A DNA stretch of 21,618 nucleotides from an uncultured Methanobrevibacter sp. (GCF_937898925.1 NZ_CALDKF010000032.1:1-21618), one strand, 5' to 3'; positions 1 through 7,049 are shown, numbered from the stretch's first letter. Notes: a model not told the origin generated them from the letters alone. Translations and numbers: made by a program.

Positions 1-320
1 GATATAATGGAAATCCGAGAGGAGAGGAAAACTGCTGTGATAGGGGAAACTGTAAAAGAATGAACCTCCCATCCAATTCAGGAAACTACAATGACTGCTT
101 TTCAGTACATGCTGAACAGAATGCTATGATTTCTGCAAGAAGGAAAGACATGCTTGGAGCAACCATTTATCTTGCAGGAGAAATGTCTGTTGATGGGGAT
201 TGGGTAGAAATAGAAGATGCAGAACCTTGCCCAATATGCTTTAGAATGATTAAAAACTCAGGAATTGACAAGATTGTGAGTAAGAAAGGCATATTGAAAT
301 TGCGCTATCCACTTCAATAA
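1..320 (+). CDS. dCMP deaminase-like zinc deaminase (5' end cut by window)
   Basis: This is the C-terminal part of a cytidine/deoxycytidylate deaminase-family enzyme, which hydrolyses the amino group of a cytosine nucleotide (typically dCMP to dUMP, feeding dTMP synthesis). The frame is open to the left edge, so the first ATG in the window (60) is internal. Upstream residues include a Cys-rich stretch CCDRGNC (33-53), as seen in dCMP deaminases. The zinc-binding HAE motif is at 108-116, with Glu as the proton shuttle. The second zinc motif PCPIC has its cysteines at 228-230 and 237-239. It is the only plus-strand gene here and faces the exonuclease gene tail to tail. Substrate choice (dCMP versus a ComEB-like or other cytosine nucleotide) cannot be settled from the fragment. 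Confidence 0.85.
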   Translation, partial: YNGNPRGEENCCDRGNCKRMNLPSNSGNYNDCFSVHAEQNAMISARRKDMLGATIYLAGEMSVDGDWVEIEDAEPCPICFRMIKNSGIDKIVSKKGILKLRYPLQ

Positions 321-428
321 AAAAGATCTTTTAATTTTATTTCTTTTTTATTATTTATTTTTTTATTATCTATTTTTTATAATCTATTTTTTATAATCTA
401 TTTTTTATAATCTATTTTTAAAAAAGAG
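318..428. terminator. T-rich bidirectional terminator region between convergent genes
   Basis: After the deaminase stop, the plus strand carries the small palindrome AAAAGATCTTTT followed by long T runs. The minus strand has a T6 run at about 419-425, shortly after the exonuclease stop. T-rich tracts are the usual termination signal in archaea, so this stretch probably ends both convergent transcripts. Confidence 0.5.
369..420. repeat. 14-bp tandem repeat, 3 full copies plus a partial
   Basis: The unit TCTATTTTTTATAA occurs at 369-382, 383-396 and 397-410, followed by a partial TCTATTTTTA at 411-420. Copies are identical. It lies inside the T-rich terminator region between convergent genes and likely arose by replication slippage. 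Confidence 0.9.
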
Positions 429-468
429 TTTATTAGCTATTTTTACTAATTTTATATCAATTGTAGTA

Positions 469-1020
469 TTAAATTTCAGGATAGTAATCGATATCATATC
501 CTAATTTTTTCATAATCATTAACTCATCTCTTGCATCTACAATTGCATTATGAGTTTCAGAATAATCCTTTTTTCCCAATATGCGAAGCATTTGCTCAAC
601 ACCATACCCTCTTCTTAATCTGCCAGTTCCACAACAAGGCATATGATTTGGAATATGTGGATTATGCTGTTTATAAGCAGCTACCTTCATAATGTCTCTC
701 CAAGAAAATCCATCATGAAGTTCAGGCAAATGGCGTTTATCAAAAGAAGCATTGTAGGCAAGCAGATCCTTAACACCATTTGAATTAAGCAAATCCTTTA
801 GGTCATCAATAGCATCGGGCCTATGTTTTATAAGGATTTCATGTTTTGTCAATCTCATTGAATTTGAATACATACCCCCTATCTTTTCAGCTCTAGGCAA
901 GATGTAATATCTGGAATCAGTTCTTTCAAAATTCTTGGATTTTGCAATTAAAACACCTATGGACATCACTTCATCTTTCCAATTTGTTTCCGTGTCTATA
1001 ACTGCAAACCTTTTTGACAT
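469..1020 (-). CDS. DEDDh-family 3'-5' exonuclease (DnaQ-like fold)
   Basis: Predicted RNase T/DNA polymerase III epsilon-type exonuclease, which removes nucleotides from 3' ends using two metal ions. The catalytic set is visible in 183 residues: D9 and E11 in AVIDTET (ExoI), D94 in NASFD (ExoII), and H157 with D162 in the H-x4-D motif (ExoIII), which places it in the DEDDh subgroup. I chose the ATG at 1020 because GGGGAG (1025-1030) lies just upstream. An in-frame TTG at 1032 would put that ribosome-binding site inside the gene. A basic, Cys-containing insert (about residues 128-138) sits before ExoIII. It is a stand-alone domain with no polymerase or helicase attached, so the substrate (DNA repair intermediates or RNA) is unknown. 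It occupies a place where I would expect cbf5 after rpl14e. Confidence 0.8.
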   Translation of the reverse strand: MSKRFAVIDTETNWKDEVMSIGVLIAKSKNFERTDSRYYILPRAEKIGGMYSNSMRLTKHEILIKHRPDAIDDLKDLLNSNGVKDLLAYNASFDKRHLPELHDGFSWRDIMKVAAYKQHNPHIPNHMPCCGTGRLRRGYGVEQMLRILGKKDYSETHNAIVDARDELMIMKKLGYDIDYYPEI

Positions 1021-1366
1021 AATACTCCCCAAAATAAGTTTAATAGATTTTAAATTAATTTATACTAAATTTAGATTAATAATATTCAATAATATTAATT
1101 TTAATTTAATAATTTATAAAAATAACTAATATTAGAATGATAAAAATTTTAAAAAAAGATAAAATAAACAGTAAAACAAATAAAAAAAGTAATTTAAAAA
1201 AAGAAAAAATTTAGAACTCATCACAAAAAACCTTGAAAAAAATTTTAATCAAACTTTTTTTAAAAGTTTGGATGATGAATTCTTATCTAATACACAAAAA
1301 TGTGCTTTAATTTTAATATATAAAAAGTTAAAAAAGTAAATGTAAACTAACTAGAATTTAGAATTG
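1021..1366. other. AT-rich intergenic region between rpl14e and the exonuclease gene
   Basis: About 345 nt with no convincing ORF. On the minus strand it holds T runs shortly after rpl14e (about 1325-1338) and many further T-rich blocks. A hairpin with a 9-bp stem CAAACTTTT/AAAAGTTTG (1250-1258 and 1262-1270) lies in the middle. The exonuclease promoter must be in the left part, but several TATA-like stretches exist and I cannot choose between them. Confidence 0.5.
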
Positions 1367-1389
1367 ATGGAATAACAAACTTATTCCAT
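1320..1389 (-). terminator. Hairpin over the rpl14e stop codon plus T runs
   Basis: A perfect 9-bp inverted repeat ATGGAATAA / TTATTCCAT (1381-1389 and 1367-1375, 5-nt loop) spans the last codons and stop codon of rpl14e. On the minus strand, T6 and T5 runs follow about 30 nt later. It probably ends the rpl34e-cmk-rpl14e transcript. The stem could also hinder ribosomes at the stop codon. Confidence 0.45.
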
Positions 1390-1548
1390 GATAGGTTCTA
1401 AATGGTTAATGTTACAACGTCTGTTTTTAACTTCGTCTCCTTTTACTTCTACGAAGTTTTCATCAATGATTGCAACAATTTCACATTCTTTACCTGCTTC
1501 TCTTCCAGCAGTTTTAATACATTTTCTACCAACTTCTATAGCTGCCAT
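1381..1548 (-). CDS. rpl14e: Ribosomal protein L14e (short form)
   Basis: A 55-residue protein beginning MAAIEVGRKCIKTAGREAGK, recognisable as archaeal/eukaryotic L14e (eL14), a KOW/SH3-like large-subunit protein. The family signature RRCNINHLEP is present near the end. The ATG at 1548 shares its A with the TAA stop of cmk (TAATG), and GGTGAT sits 4 nt upstream, so translation is probably coupled. Family members as I remember them run to about 75-85 residues. This one stops right after NHLEPIME, so the C-terminal tail is missing. A hairpin overlaps the stop codon. The SH3-like core looks complete, so I consider it functional rather than a pseudogene. Confidence 0.85.
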   Translation of the reverse strand: MAAIEVGRKCIKTAGREAGKECEIVAIIDENFVEVKGDEVKNRRCNINHLEPIME

Positions 1549-2066
1549 TATATCACCTTTAATGTTGTTAAAATAATTTCCGCAATACTGTCAGGATCAA
1601 AGCTGTCAGTATTTATAATTAAATCATAAATATCCATATTTCTAATATCTATATTATGAATATCCATATATCTTAAAGCTTCACTTTCTTCACGGGAAAG
1701 AATTTCCTCTTTTGCAAGCTCAATTGATTTGTCTTCTCTTTCACATACCCTTTTAGCTCTAACTTCTAAAGGAGCAGTGAAGCAAACTTTTAAATCCGCA
1801 TCAATGAAGTATGCAGAAAGTCTTCCTTCAACAATAAGATCTTGAGCTTCACGCGCAAGTTCAGCTTGTCTATTATCAATCTCTTTATCGATGTCAGTAT
1901 TATTTTCAGCAAATTTGCCGAATTCAACAGGAGTCATTCCTCTCTCTGCAGCCATTTCTCGGAATATTGCACCCGCAGAAACAAATGGAATCTCTAATCT
2001 TTCAGATAATACCTTTGCAGCAGTTGTAGTTCCACTACCTGCTGTCCCACCGATTGTTATTATCAT
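1548..2066 (-). CDS. cmk: Cytidylate kinase (archaeal type)
   Basis: A 172-residue P-loop kinase that phosphorylates CMP/dCMP to the diphosphate with ATP. The Walker A loop GGTAGSGTTT is at residues 6-15, and a nucleotide-binding segment VSAGAIFREMA follows at about 29-39. Basic residues around RAKRVCERE (about 103-111) match the lid region. Length matches the short archaeal Cmk family, which lacks the bacterial insert. Its ATG overlaps the rpl34e stop by one base (TAATG), and its own stop overlaps the rpl14e ATG in the same way, so the three genes form a tightly coupled unit. The conserved neighbourhood rpl34e-cmk-rpl14e is typical of euryarchaea and supports the call. Confidence 0.93.
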   Translation of the reverse strand: MIITIGGTAGSGTTTAAKVLSERLEIPFVSAGAIFREMAAERGMTPVEFGKFAENNTDIDKEIDNRQAELAREAQDLIVEGRLSAYFIDADLKVCFTAPLEVRAKRVCEREDKSIELAKEEILSREESEALRYMDIHNIDIRNMDIYDLIINTDSFDPDSIAEIILTTLKVI

Positions 2067-2332
2067 TATTTTCTTGCCTCATCTTTGAAATGTTTACGAG
2101 CACATTTTGGACATAAGTATCCACCAAATGGACGGTTAGGTCTTTTTTGAGATTTTGCTAATTTGCCAATCTCGTAAGGACGTCCTCTTGGAACACCATG
2201 TAATACAGCACCACATTCAGCACATACATGCTTAGATGGTTTTTTCTTTTTATATCTTAAAACATTAACTCCGCCAGGAGTTTTTGTGTTTACTCTTTTA
2301 TATGATCTTGATCTAAATCTATTTGCAGGCAT
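2066..2332 (-). CDS. rpl34e: Ribosomal protein L34e
   Basis: An 88-residue basic zinc-ribbon protein of the large subunit (eL34), found in archaea and eukaryotes but not bacteria. Zinc ligands are C37/C40 (CAEC) and C74/C77 (CPKC). The N-terminus PANRFRSRSYKRVNTKTPGG is the family signature. The ATG at 2332 is preceded by AGGTGAG with 3 nt spacing. It is the first gene of the rpl34e-cmk-rpl14e unit and follows a 770-nt non-coding region. A possible leader stem (ATCTACA 2362-2368 with TGTAGAT 2394-2400) lies about 30 nt upstream. Confidence 0.95.
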   Translation of the reverse strand: MPANRFRSRSYKRVNTKTPGGVNVLRYKKKKPSKHVCAECGAVLHGVPRGRPYEIGKLAKSQKRPNRPFGGYLCPKCARKHFKDEARK

Positions 2333-3104
2333 GTTCTCACCTAATTTGTTTTTTTAAAAATATCTACAAATCGTATATCAAATTGTCTTAATCTGTAGAT
2401 TTGAAGTAAAATACATAATAATATTAAAATATCTTAATATCTTAAAATCTAAAATTTTGAATAAAAGATATTTTGAAAAATATCATGAAAAAAGTATCAT
2501 AAAATTAGAATGAATTCAAAAATAAATTAAAATTCATTTAGTTAAATGATTAACACTATTTAATATGATATTTAACTAATATATACTTTACTGTTTTCTA
2601 TACTTTTTCTTTAGAATTAAACTTCTCAAAAGATCAATCTTTCAAAGCTTAATCCCAAGTAAGAAAAATTACAGAAATTAAATTTTAAAATCCTGGCAAT
2701 TTCCAACAACCCAAATTAAGTAGGCAGGTCCCACTTAACATGCCAATCATTAAAAATTTACCAAAATTTAGTATTACATATATCGTACTTTTGGGATTAC
2801 GATTTTTTCAAATTTTAATTTTATTTCTTGAATGAAACTAGAAAATAACTTAGATTGATGAATATTTAGAAAGTCATATACCATCAACAAGTCATTAAAT
2901 AAATACTAGCAACTAACTATAATTAAATTAATTTTACGATTAATTAAATTGAATAGTTATGGAAAACTTTCAATTTAATAGAATTTTATTCTTATTAAAT
3001 AATAAGAAAAAGATTTGCTAAATTTTTTACTTGAAAAAATGAAATTTTTATGAATTTTTTAGATGAAAAAATTTCAAAATCAAACTTCATGAATTTTTCA
3101 AAAT
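2333..3104. other. 770-nt non-coding region upstream of rpl34e
   Basis: No ORF with coding character. It is mostly AT-rich filler apart from a more GC-rich, foldable island at 2693-2808 (listed separately) and an inverted repeat at 2362-2368/2394-2400 close to rpl34e. T-rich stretches on the minus strand just below 3104 probably serve as the ylp1 terminator. Confidence 0.5.
2693..2808. ncRNA. Candidate structured RNA (strand unresolved)
   Basis: A GC-richer island in AT-rich surroundings folds as nested stems: outer TGGCA (2694-2698) with TGCCA (2741-2745), inner TTAAGT (2716-2721) with ACTTAA (2733-2738), enclosing an 11-nt loop. On the minus strand the outer stem gains a U-G pair (2693/2746). 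About 40 nt further right a 6-bp hairpin ATCGTA/TACGAT (2782-2787, 2798-2803) is followed on the plus strand by T6, resembling a plus-strand terminator. On the minus strand a TATA-like GATATATG lies upstream of the fold. It could be a small RNA on either strand or part of the rpl34e leader. I recognise no known family. Confidence 0.35.
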
Positions 3105-3713
3105 TTAGAAACCGTTTTTGAATCCCATAAATTTCCTAATGATTTGTGACATTCCAAATGTACAAATGAAGTACCACCATAACCATCCGATTCCATATGG
3201 AATGGTAGTTATGTTACCACCATAAAGCATTTGCCCTAATGAGTGGAAAATCGGAGTTAAAGTACAATAATAAACAGCTGGAGGAAATACAACAATAATA
3301 TCTTTTATTGAAGATTGCCACATCCAAGCAAAGATTAATAAGATTGGAATCATAGTAACAATCATTGGTCTAAATGACATTTTCATAATTTCAGATTGGT
3401 CTGACATCATATCCATTTGTTTAGCTTGAACCTTTGCCATTTGTTTAGTGTCTCCACTAGCTTGAGCTTCTCTTAACTCTTTTTGCAAGGCTTTTGATTT
3501 AGCTTGCATTTCATTCATCTTATCCTGGTCCACTAATAATTTTTGAGCGGTTACTGTTAAAAGGGATATGATAAATGATATCACAAATACAGTAAGCACA
3601 GGGTTATTAGGGGTAGGATCCATTTGAACTAATGGATTAAGAACAGCATTCATAGCATCAAACACTGGTTGAAGCCAGGAAATACCTAATAAAAAACTAC
3701 CTTGATACGCCAT
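3105..3713 (-). CDS. DUF106 / EMC3-like (YidC/Oxa1 superfamily) membrane insertase
   Basis: A 202-residue protein of the archaeal DUF106 family (also called Ylp1), homologous to YidC/Oxa1/EMC3/TMCO1, which help insert proteins into the membrane. Hydrophobic segments are at about 39-59, 115-133 and 174-192. Between the first two lies a charged, coiled-coil-like stretch (about 62-110) rich in K, E, Q and M, as expected for the cytosolic hairpin of the family. Methionine enrichment in this segment suits binding of hydrophobic nascent chains (inference). The ATG at 3713 follows GAGGAATTAA. Location downstream of secY and adkA is the conserved archaeal order and links it to the Sec pathway. Confidence 0.88.
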   Translation of the reverse strand: MAYQGSFLLGISWLQPVFDAMNAVLNPLVQMDPTPNNPVLTVFVISFIISLLTVTAQKLLVDQDKMNEMQAKSKALQKELREAQASGDTKQMAKVQAKQMDMMSDQSEIMKMSFRPMIVTMIPILLIFAWMWQSSIKDIIVVFPPAVYYCTLTPIFHSLGQMLYGGNITTIPYGIGWLWWYFICTFGMSQIIRKFMGFKNGF

Positions 3714-4016
3714 TTAATTCCTCACATGTTTAATAATTTTTAATAGTAAATTATAATTTTATTTTCTTTACAAATTTCAAATAAATGCATAATTGAAACA
3801 TTATGCTAAATTCATAATTTCATAAATTCTTTAAAAATACAATAAACTATTAAGTTATAAATTTTTTACAAATTTATAAATTAATAATTTAAAGTATAAA
3901 CTAATCAGATACCAAATGATAAAAGTTTAAAGACAAAAATTTAAGATAAAAATTTAAAATAATTAGAAAAAATCTAATTATTAAAAATTCTCATTTTAAA
4001 TCAATCATATGCCTAA
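3714..4016. other. AT-rich spacer between adkA and ylp1
   Basis: About 300 nt with no ORF. The right part carries the adkA terminator hairpin. The remainder, upstream of ylp1, has several TATA-like stretches on the minus strand (for example around 3830-3890), so ylp1 likely has its own promoter, but the site cannot be fixed by eye. Confidence 0.4.
3945..3982 (-). terminator. Terminator-like hairpin after adkA
   Basis: A perfect 10-bp stem AATAATTAGA/TCTAATTATT (3958-3967 and 3973-3982) with a 5-nt loop lies about 35 nt after the adkA stop. On the minus strand it is followed by T-rich sequence. The stem is AU-rich, and in archaea the T runs may matter more than the hairpin. Confidence 0.5.
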
Positions 4017-4574
4017 TTATTTTAAAAGTTCAACCATTTTTCTAACGGTTGATGGCAAATGATTATCATGATTATTAATAATTTTTACAGTTGCTCCAGT
4101 TAAAGTAGCGTAAGCCATAGCTGCAGCTCTGTTCATTTCTTGATGTAACTGAATATCCTTTGCCTTTTCAGCATCTCTTTGTCTGGTTTCATCGCTCATT
4201 CTTCTAACCATGATCTCATCAGGATGAGCTTCAACTAAAATGAAAGTGTCCGGATTTAATCCTTCCAATACCCATTTAGGAAGACCTGGCAAGAAACCAG
4301 CAGGTGTGCTAATAGTACAATGAGTGTCAACAATTACATTTTCAGATTCGGATTTTTCCTTAATTCTGAGTCCTGCTTCTTTTTGAATCTCCTTTTGAGT
4401 GTCTGCAGGTAATTTTCTTAACTCATCCCTATTTTCAACAAGACCTTTTTCTACAGCGATTTCAGTCATGATATCTCCATAGTTTAAATGAAGATAATCC
4501 ACTTCTTCTAATGTCTTTTTAAGTACAGTTGTACTTCCAGAACCTGGAATACCAGTTAAAACTACCAATTTCAT
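4017..4574 (-). CDS. adkA: Adenylate kinase, archaeal type
   Basis: A 185-residue P-loop kinase interconverting ATP + AMP and 2 ADP. The Walker A loop GIPGSGSTT is at residues 8-16. The motif LNYGDIMTEIA (about 30-40) and the VDTHCTISTPAG stretch (about 82-93) belong to the archaeal AdkA family, which is distinct from bacterial Adk and lacks its large lid insert. The ATG at 4574 follows GAGAGGG with 6 nt spacing. The gene sits between secY and DUF106, its conserved position in euryarchaea, but is separated from both by terminator-like hairpins, so it may be transcribed alone here. Confidence 0.95.
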   Translation of the reverse strand: MKLVVLTGIPGSGSTTVLKKTLEEVDYLHLNYGDIMTEIAVEKGLVENRDELRKLPADTQKEIQKEAGLRIKEKSESENVIVDTHCTISTPAGFLPGLPKWVLEGLNPDTFILVEAHPDEIMVRRMSDETRQRDAEKAKDIQLHQEMNRAAAMAYATLTGATVKIINNHDNHLPSTVRKMVELLK

Positions 4575-4633
4575 TTAAATCCCTCTCACATTAAACATTA
4601 AAATTTAATTTTTAAATTAACTAATAATAATCA

Positions 4634-4673
4634 CAAAAAGAAAAAATAAAGGAATGATTATTTAATCATTTCC
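4634..4673 (-). terminator. Terminator-like hairpin after secY
   Basis: Immediately after the secY stop the minus strand forms a stem from GG(A)AATGATTA with TAATCATTCC (4651-4673, about 9-10 bp, tiny loop, one bulge), followed by TTTATTTTTTCTTTTT (4635-4650). This is one of the cleanest intrinsic-type terminators in the window. Confidence 0.65.
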
Positions 4674-4678
4674 AAAAT

Positions 4679-6043
4679 TTATTCAAATACTTTTCTTAAC
4701 ATTGGGTGCATTTCCATAAGTTGCTCTTGAGCAATTTCCTCATAAAGCTTGTATACAATACCTACAGTAAGCAATACACCAGTACCTCCTCCAAGAGCAC
4801 CGGTTAAGTCAGCGATAAATGCCAATATACCTACAAACAAACCACCGAGAATTGTAAGAGCTGGAATATACTTTTTCATAATCATATAAAGTTGTCTTTT
4901 ACTGCTTCTGAAACCAGGAATTTGTATACCTGAATTATAAAGTTGTTTAGAAACTTCTTTTGCATTCAAAGAACCACTGATTTCTACCCATAACCAGGAG
5001 AAAAGCACACAACAAGCTAAGAAGAAAATACCATAGAAAACTACTCTCAATGGATTGGTAAACAATACGCTTAAACTATTTGGAGTGGTTAACCATAATG
5101 CAAGCCCACTGATTGGTCTTCCACCGGAAACTTGGCCCAAAATAGGGAAACCAAGTTTTTGGAATACACTTGCGAAAAGTGAAATGTTAACAAGAAGCGC
5201 ACTTGTTAAAATAACCGGCATGTTACTTGCATAAATGAATTTCAAAGGATATTTACCTACAGATCCTCTGATTCTACCGTGTCCTCTTACTTGACCATGA
5301 GAAATAGGAATTTCTATTCTCATACTTTCACCATATACAGCCATCAAGAATACAATGATTGTTGCAATCAATGGAATCAATATAGCGAAGTTAGGAGCTC
5401 CTCCGATAATGGATTGGATAAATCCAGGAAGAATACCTGAAGCAGTAGTGGATGCCGCAGTAGCTGGCAAGAAGTTAAATGTTCCGGTAATAATTGTTTG
5501 TGCTACACCTGCAGCAATGAACAATCCTACACCACTACCGAATCCCCATTTTGATACTACTTCATCAAGGTATAAGATCAAGACTGCCCCAATGACCAAT
5601 TGGAGAATCATAATACCATAAAATGAATTGTCAATAGGCACTAAACTTCCAGTAAGCACTAAAACTGCTGCCTCGAATATTGTGAATAAAATAGCTAATA
5701 ATTTTTGAGTACTTTGAAACATAGCCTTATGTTCATGTTGAGATAAGTCTAAATTTAATATTTTTGCACCGACCAATAGTTGCAATACAATGGATGCAGT
5801 TACAATAGGACCGATACCTAAAGTAAGTATTGACCCAAAACTACCTGCCATAACAGCCCTTAATTGGGCAAATTGGTCAACTGCAGCTGGACTCAAACCA
5901 TATAAAGGAATTTGAGTTAAAAAGTAATATATAACTAAAACTATAGCTGTCCATTTAAGCTTTTCACTAAAGTCTTGCCTATGAATAGGAGTCTTGACCT
6001 CAGGAAGCAACTTAAATATAGGCTTAAAATTCTCTAAAATCAT
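4679..6043 (-). CDS. secY: Protein translocase subunit SecY (Sec61 alpha)
   Basis: A 454-residue multi-spanning membrane protein, the central pore of the Sec translocon that moves proteins across or into the cytoplasmic membrane with SecE and Sec61-beta. About ten hydrophobic helices can be placed along the sequence. The N-terminal segment TQIPLYGLSP and the basic cytosolic loop RIEIPISHGQVRGHGRIRGS (about 241-260) match archaeal SecY. Loops between TM6-7 and TM8-9, the ribosome-docking sites, are basic as expected. The ATG at 6043 has only a GGGG-type ribosome-binding site. In most archaea secY follows rpl15 directly. Here 556 nt, a hairpin and T runs separate them, suggesting an independent promoter. 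Confidence 0.97.
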   Translation of the reverse strand: MILENFKPIFKLLPEVKTPIHRQDFSEKLKWTAIVLVIYYFLTQIPLYGLSPAAVDQFAQLRAVMAGSFGSILTLGIGPIVTASIVLQLLVGAKILNLDLSQHEHKAMFQSTQKLLAILFTIFEAAVLVLTGSLVPIDNSFYGIMILQLVIGAVLILYLDEVVSKWGFGSGVGLFIAAGVAQTIITGTFNFLPATAASTTASGILPGFIQSIIGGAPNFAILIPLIATIIVFLMAVYGESMRIEIPISHGQVRGHGRIRGSVGKYPLKFIYASNMPVILTSALLVNISLFASVFQKLGFPILGQVSGGRPISGLALWLTTPNSLSVLFTNPLRVVFYGIFFLACCVLFSWLWVEISGSLNAKEVSKQLYNSGIQIPGFRSSKRQLYMIMKKYIPALTILGGLFVGILAFIADLTGALGGGTGVLLTVGIVYKLYEEIAQEQLMEMHPMLRKVFE

Positions 6044-6252
6044 TTTTTCCCCGTTAATTATTATCTATTAATTCAAATCAGATTTTATTTATTTTAATAA
6101 GAATAAATTAAATTCCAACTTTGAATTTTACTAATTTAATAAATTTTTTATAATTTGTTGTAAATTTGTTTAATAAATTTTTAATGAAAATCCAAAATAT
6201 TAGAATGAATCACATAAGTGATTAAATCAGCGATAAAAATCATCTAAATTCG

Positions 6253-6272
6253 CCTTATATATTATATATAAT
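6253..6272 (-). promoter_or_regulatory. Possible secY promoter (TATA-like block)
   Basis: Alternating TA sequence on the minus strand ending in TATATAAGG, about 210 nt upstream of the secY start and downstream of the putative rpl15 terminator. The region is so AT-rich that this is only a best guess. Confidence 0.25.
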
Positions 6273-6489
6273 ATTATAATATTTTAGATTAATAATAAAT
6301 ATAATTTTTATATAATATAAACTATTCGATAAATAATACAAAAATTAATTAAATTAATATTAAATTCTAATGAAATTAATGAAAATTAAAATTAAAAATT
6401 AATATTAAAAATCAAATTTTAAAAGTTAAATATTAAAATTAAAAAATAGCATTAGATATAATATTAAAAATAGTTAAAATTATTTAAAA

Positions 6490-6598
6490 ATAGTTAAAAA
6501 AATAAAAAAAATGAAAACTAGTTAAAGAGCATAACACTCCCAAACTAGTGAAAAGAATTTTGGTCCAGGTTTTGTGGCCGAAGGCCAACAAAAGCTGG
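6490..6598 (-). terminator. Strong hairpin and T runs after rpl15
   Basis: Two bases after the rpl15 stop the minus strand folds into a long stem: CCAG/CTGG at the base, one mismatch, then TTTTG(T)TGGCC with GGCCACAAAA and a 3-nt TTC loop (6565-6598, about 14 bp with one bulge). A second inverted repeat built on ACTAGT follows (6517-6549), then T8 and T7 runs on the minus strand (6490-6512). It is the most GC-rich hairpin in the intergenic DNA and likely marks the end of the spc transcript or an RNA processing or stability signal. Confidence 0.55.
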
Positions 6599-6599
6599 G

Positions 6600-7037
6600 T
6601 TATAATTCTACAGCTTCTCCGCCAGCTTCTTCAATTTTTTCGATTGCGCTTTCAGAGAATGCAGGAGATTTGACTACTAAAGGAATGTCAAGAGATCCGG
6701 TTGCTAAAACTTTGTTGTAACCTAATTCAGTTACATCAATTACAATAACATCGTCTTCTTTAGTTGCAATTCCTTGTTCTACAAACTCTTCAGCTTTATC
6801 ATTCAAGAAGTTTAAGTTGACAGGATAAGATTTGTGGATAGTTTTTTGAGGTCTTTTGAAACCGTGTTTACCGAAGTAATATCTGTTTTCAATTACGGTA
6901 GTGGACCAGTGGTGTTTTCCAGCTCCAGCTTTACCTTTACCACCTTTGTTACCTGCTCCTCTTCTCCTTTTGACAGAGCCTCCACCGTTAGATCTGGAAC
7001 CTCTCATCTTATTAATCTTTTTACCTTTTCTAATCAT
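6600..7037 (-). CDS. rpl15: Ribosomal protein L15 (uL15)
   Basis: A 145-residue large-subunit protein. The N-terminal third is a glycine- and lysine/arginine-rich extension (about residues 11-43, including RGSRSNGGGSVKRRRGAG) that threads into 23S rRNA. The globular C-terminal half carries the KSPAFSESAIEKIEEAGG pattern of the L15/L18e fold. The ATG at 7037 follows GGGCGGAT, with 12 nt between the rpl30 stop and this start. It is the last gene of the spc run before a strong hairpin. Normally secY would follow within a few bases. Confidence 0.96.
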   Translation of the reverse strand: MIRKGKKINKMRGSRSNGGGSVKRRRGAGNKGGKGKAGAGKHHWSTTVIENRYYFGKHGFKRPQKTIHKSYPVNLNFLNDKAEEFVEQGIATKEDDVIVIDVTELGYNKVLATGSLDIPLVVKSPAFSESAIEKIEEAGGEAVEL

Positions 7038-7049
7038 AATAATCCGCCC

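Larger units (their letters stand above)
6044..6599. other. AT-rich gap between rpl15 and secY
   Basis: No ORF. From the rpl15 end it contains a strong GC-rich hairpin (6565-6598), a second inverted repeat ACTAGTT/AACTAGT (6517-6523, 6543-6549), T-rich minus-strand runs (6490-6512), a TATA-like block (6253-6272) and a small hairpin AATCAC/GTGATT (6208-6223). The arrangement reads as a transcript end followed by a new start for secY. Confidence 0.5.

Noticed and set aside
60..320. Taking the ATG at 60 as the deaminase start
   Set aside because: The same frame is open to the window edge and encodes the Cys-rich segment typical of dCMP deaminases, so the gene is simply truncated by the window.
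1273..1279. Box C-like ATGATGA on the plus strand, suggesting a C/D guide RNA
   Set aside because: No CTGA box D at a usable distance and no paired terminal stem, so a C/D RNA is not supported.
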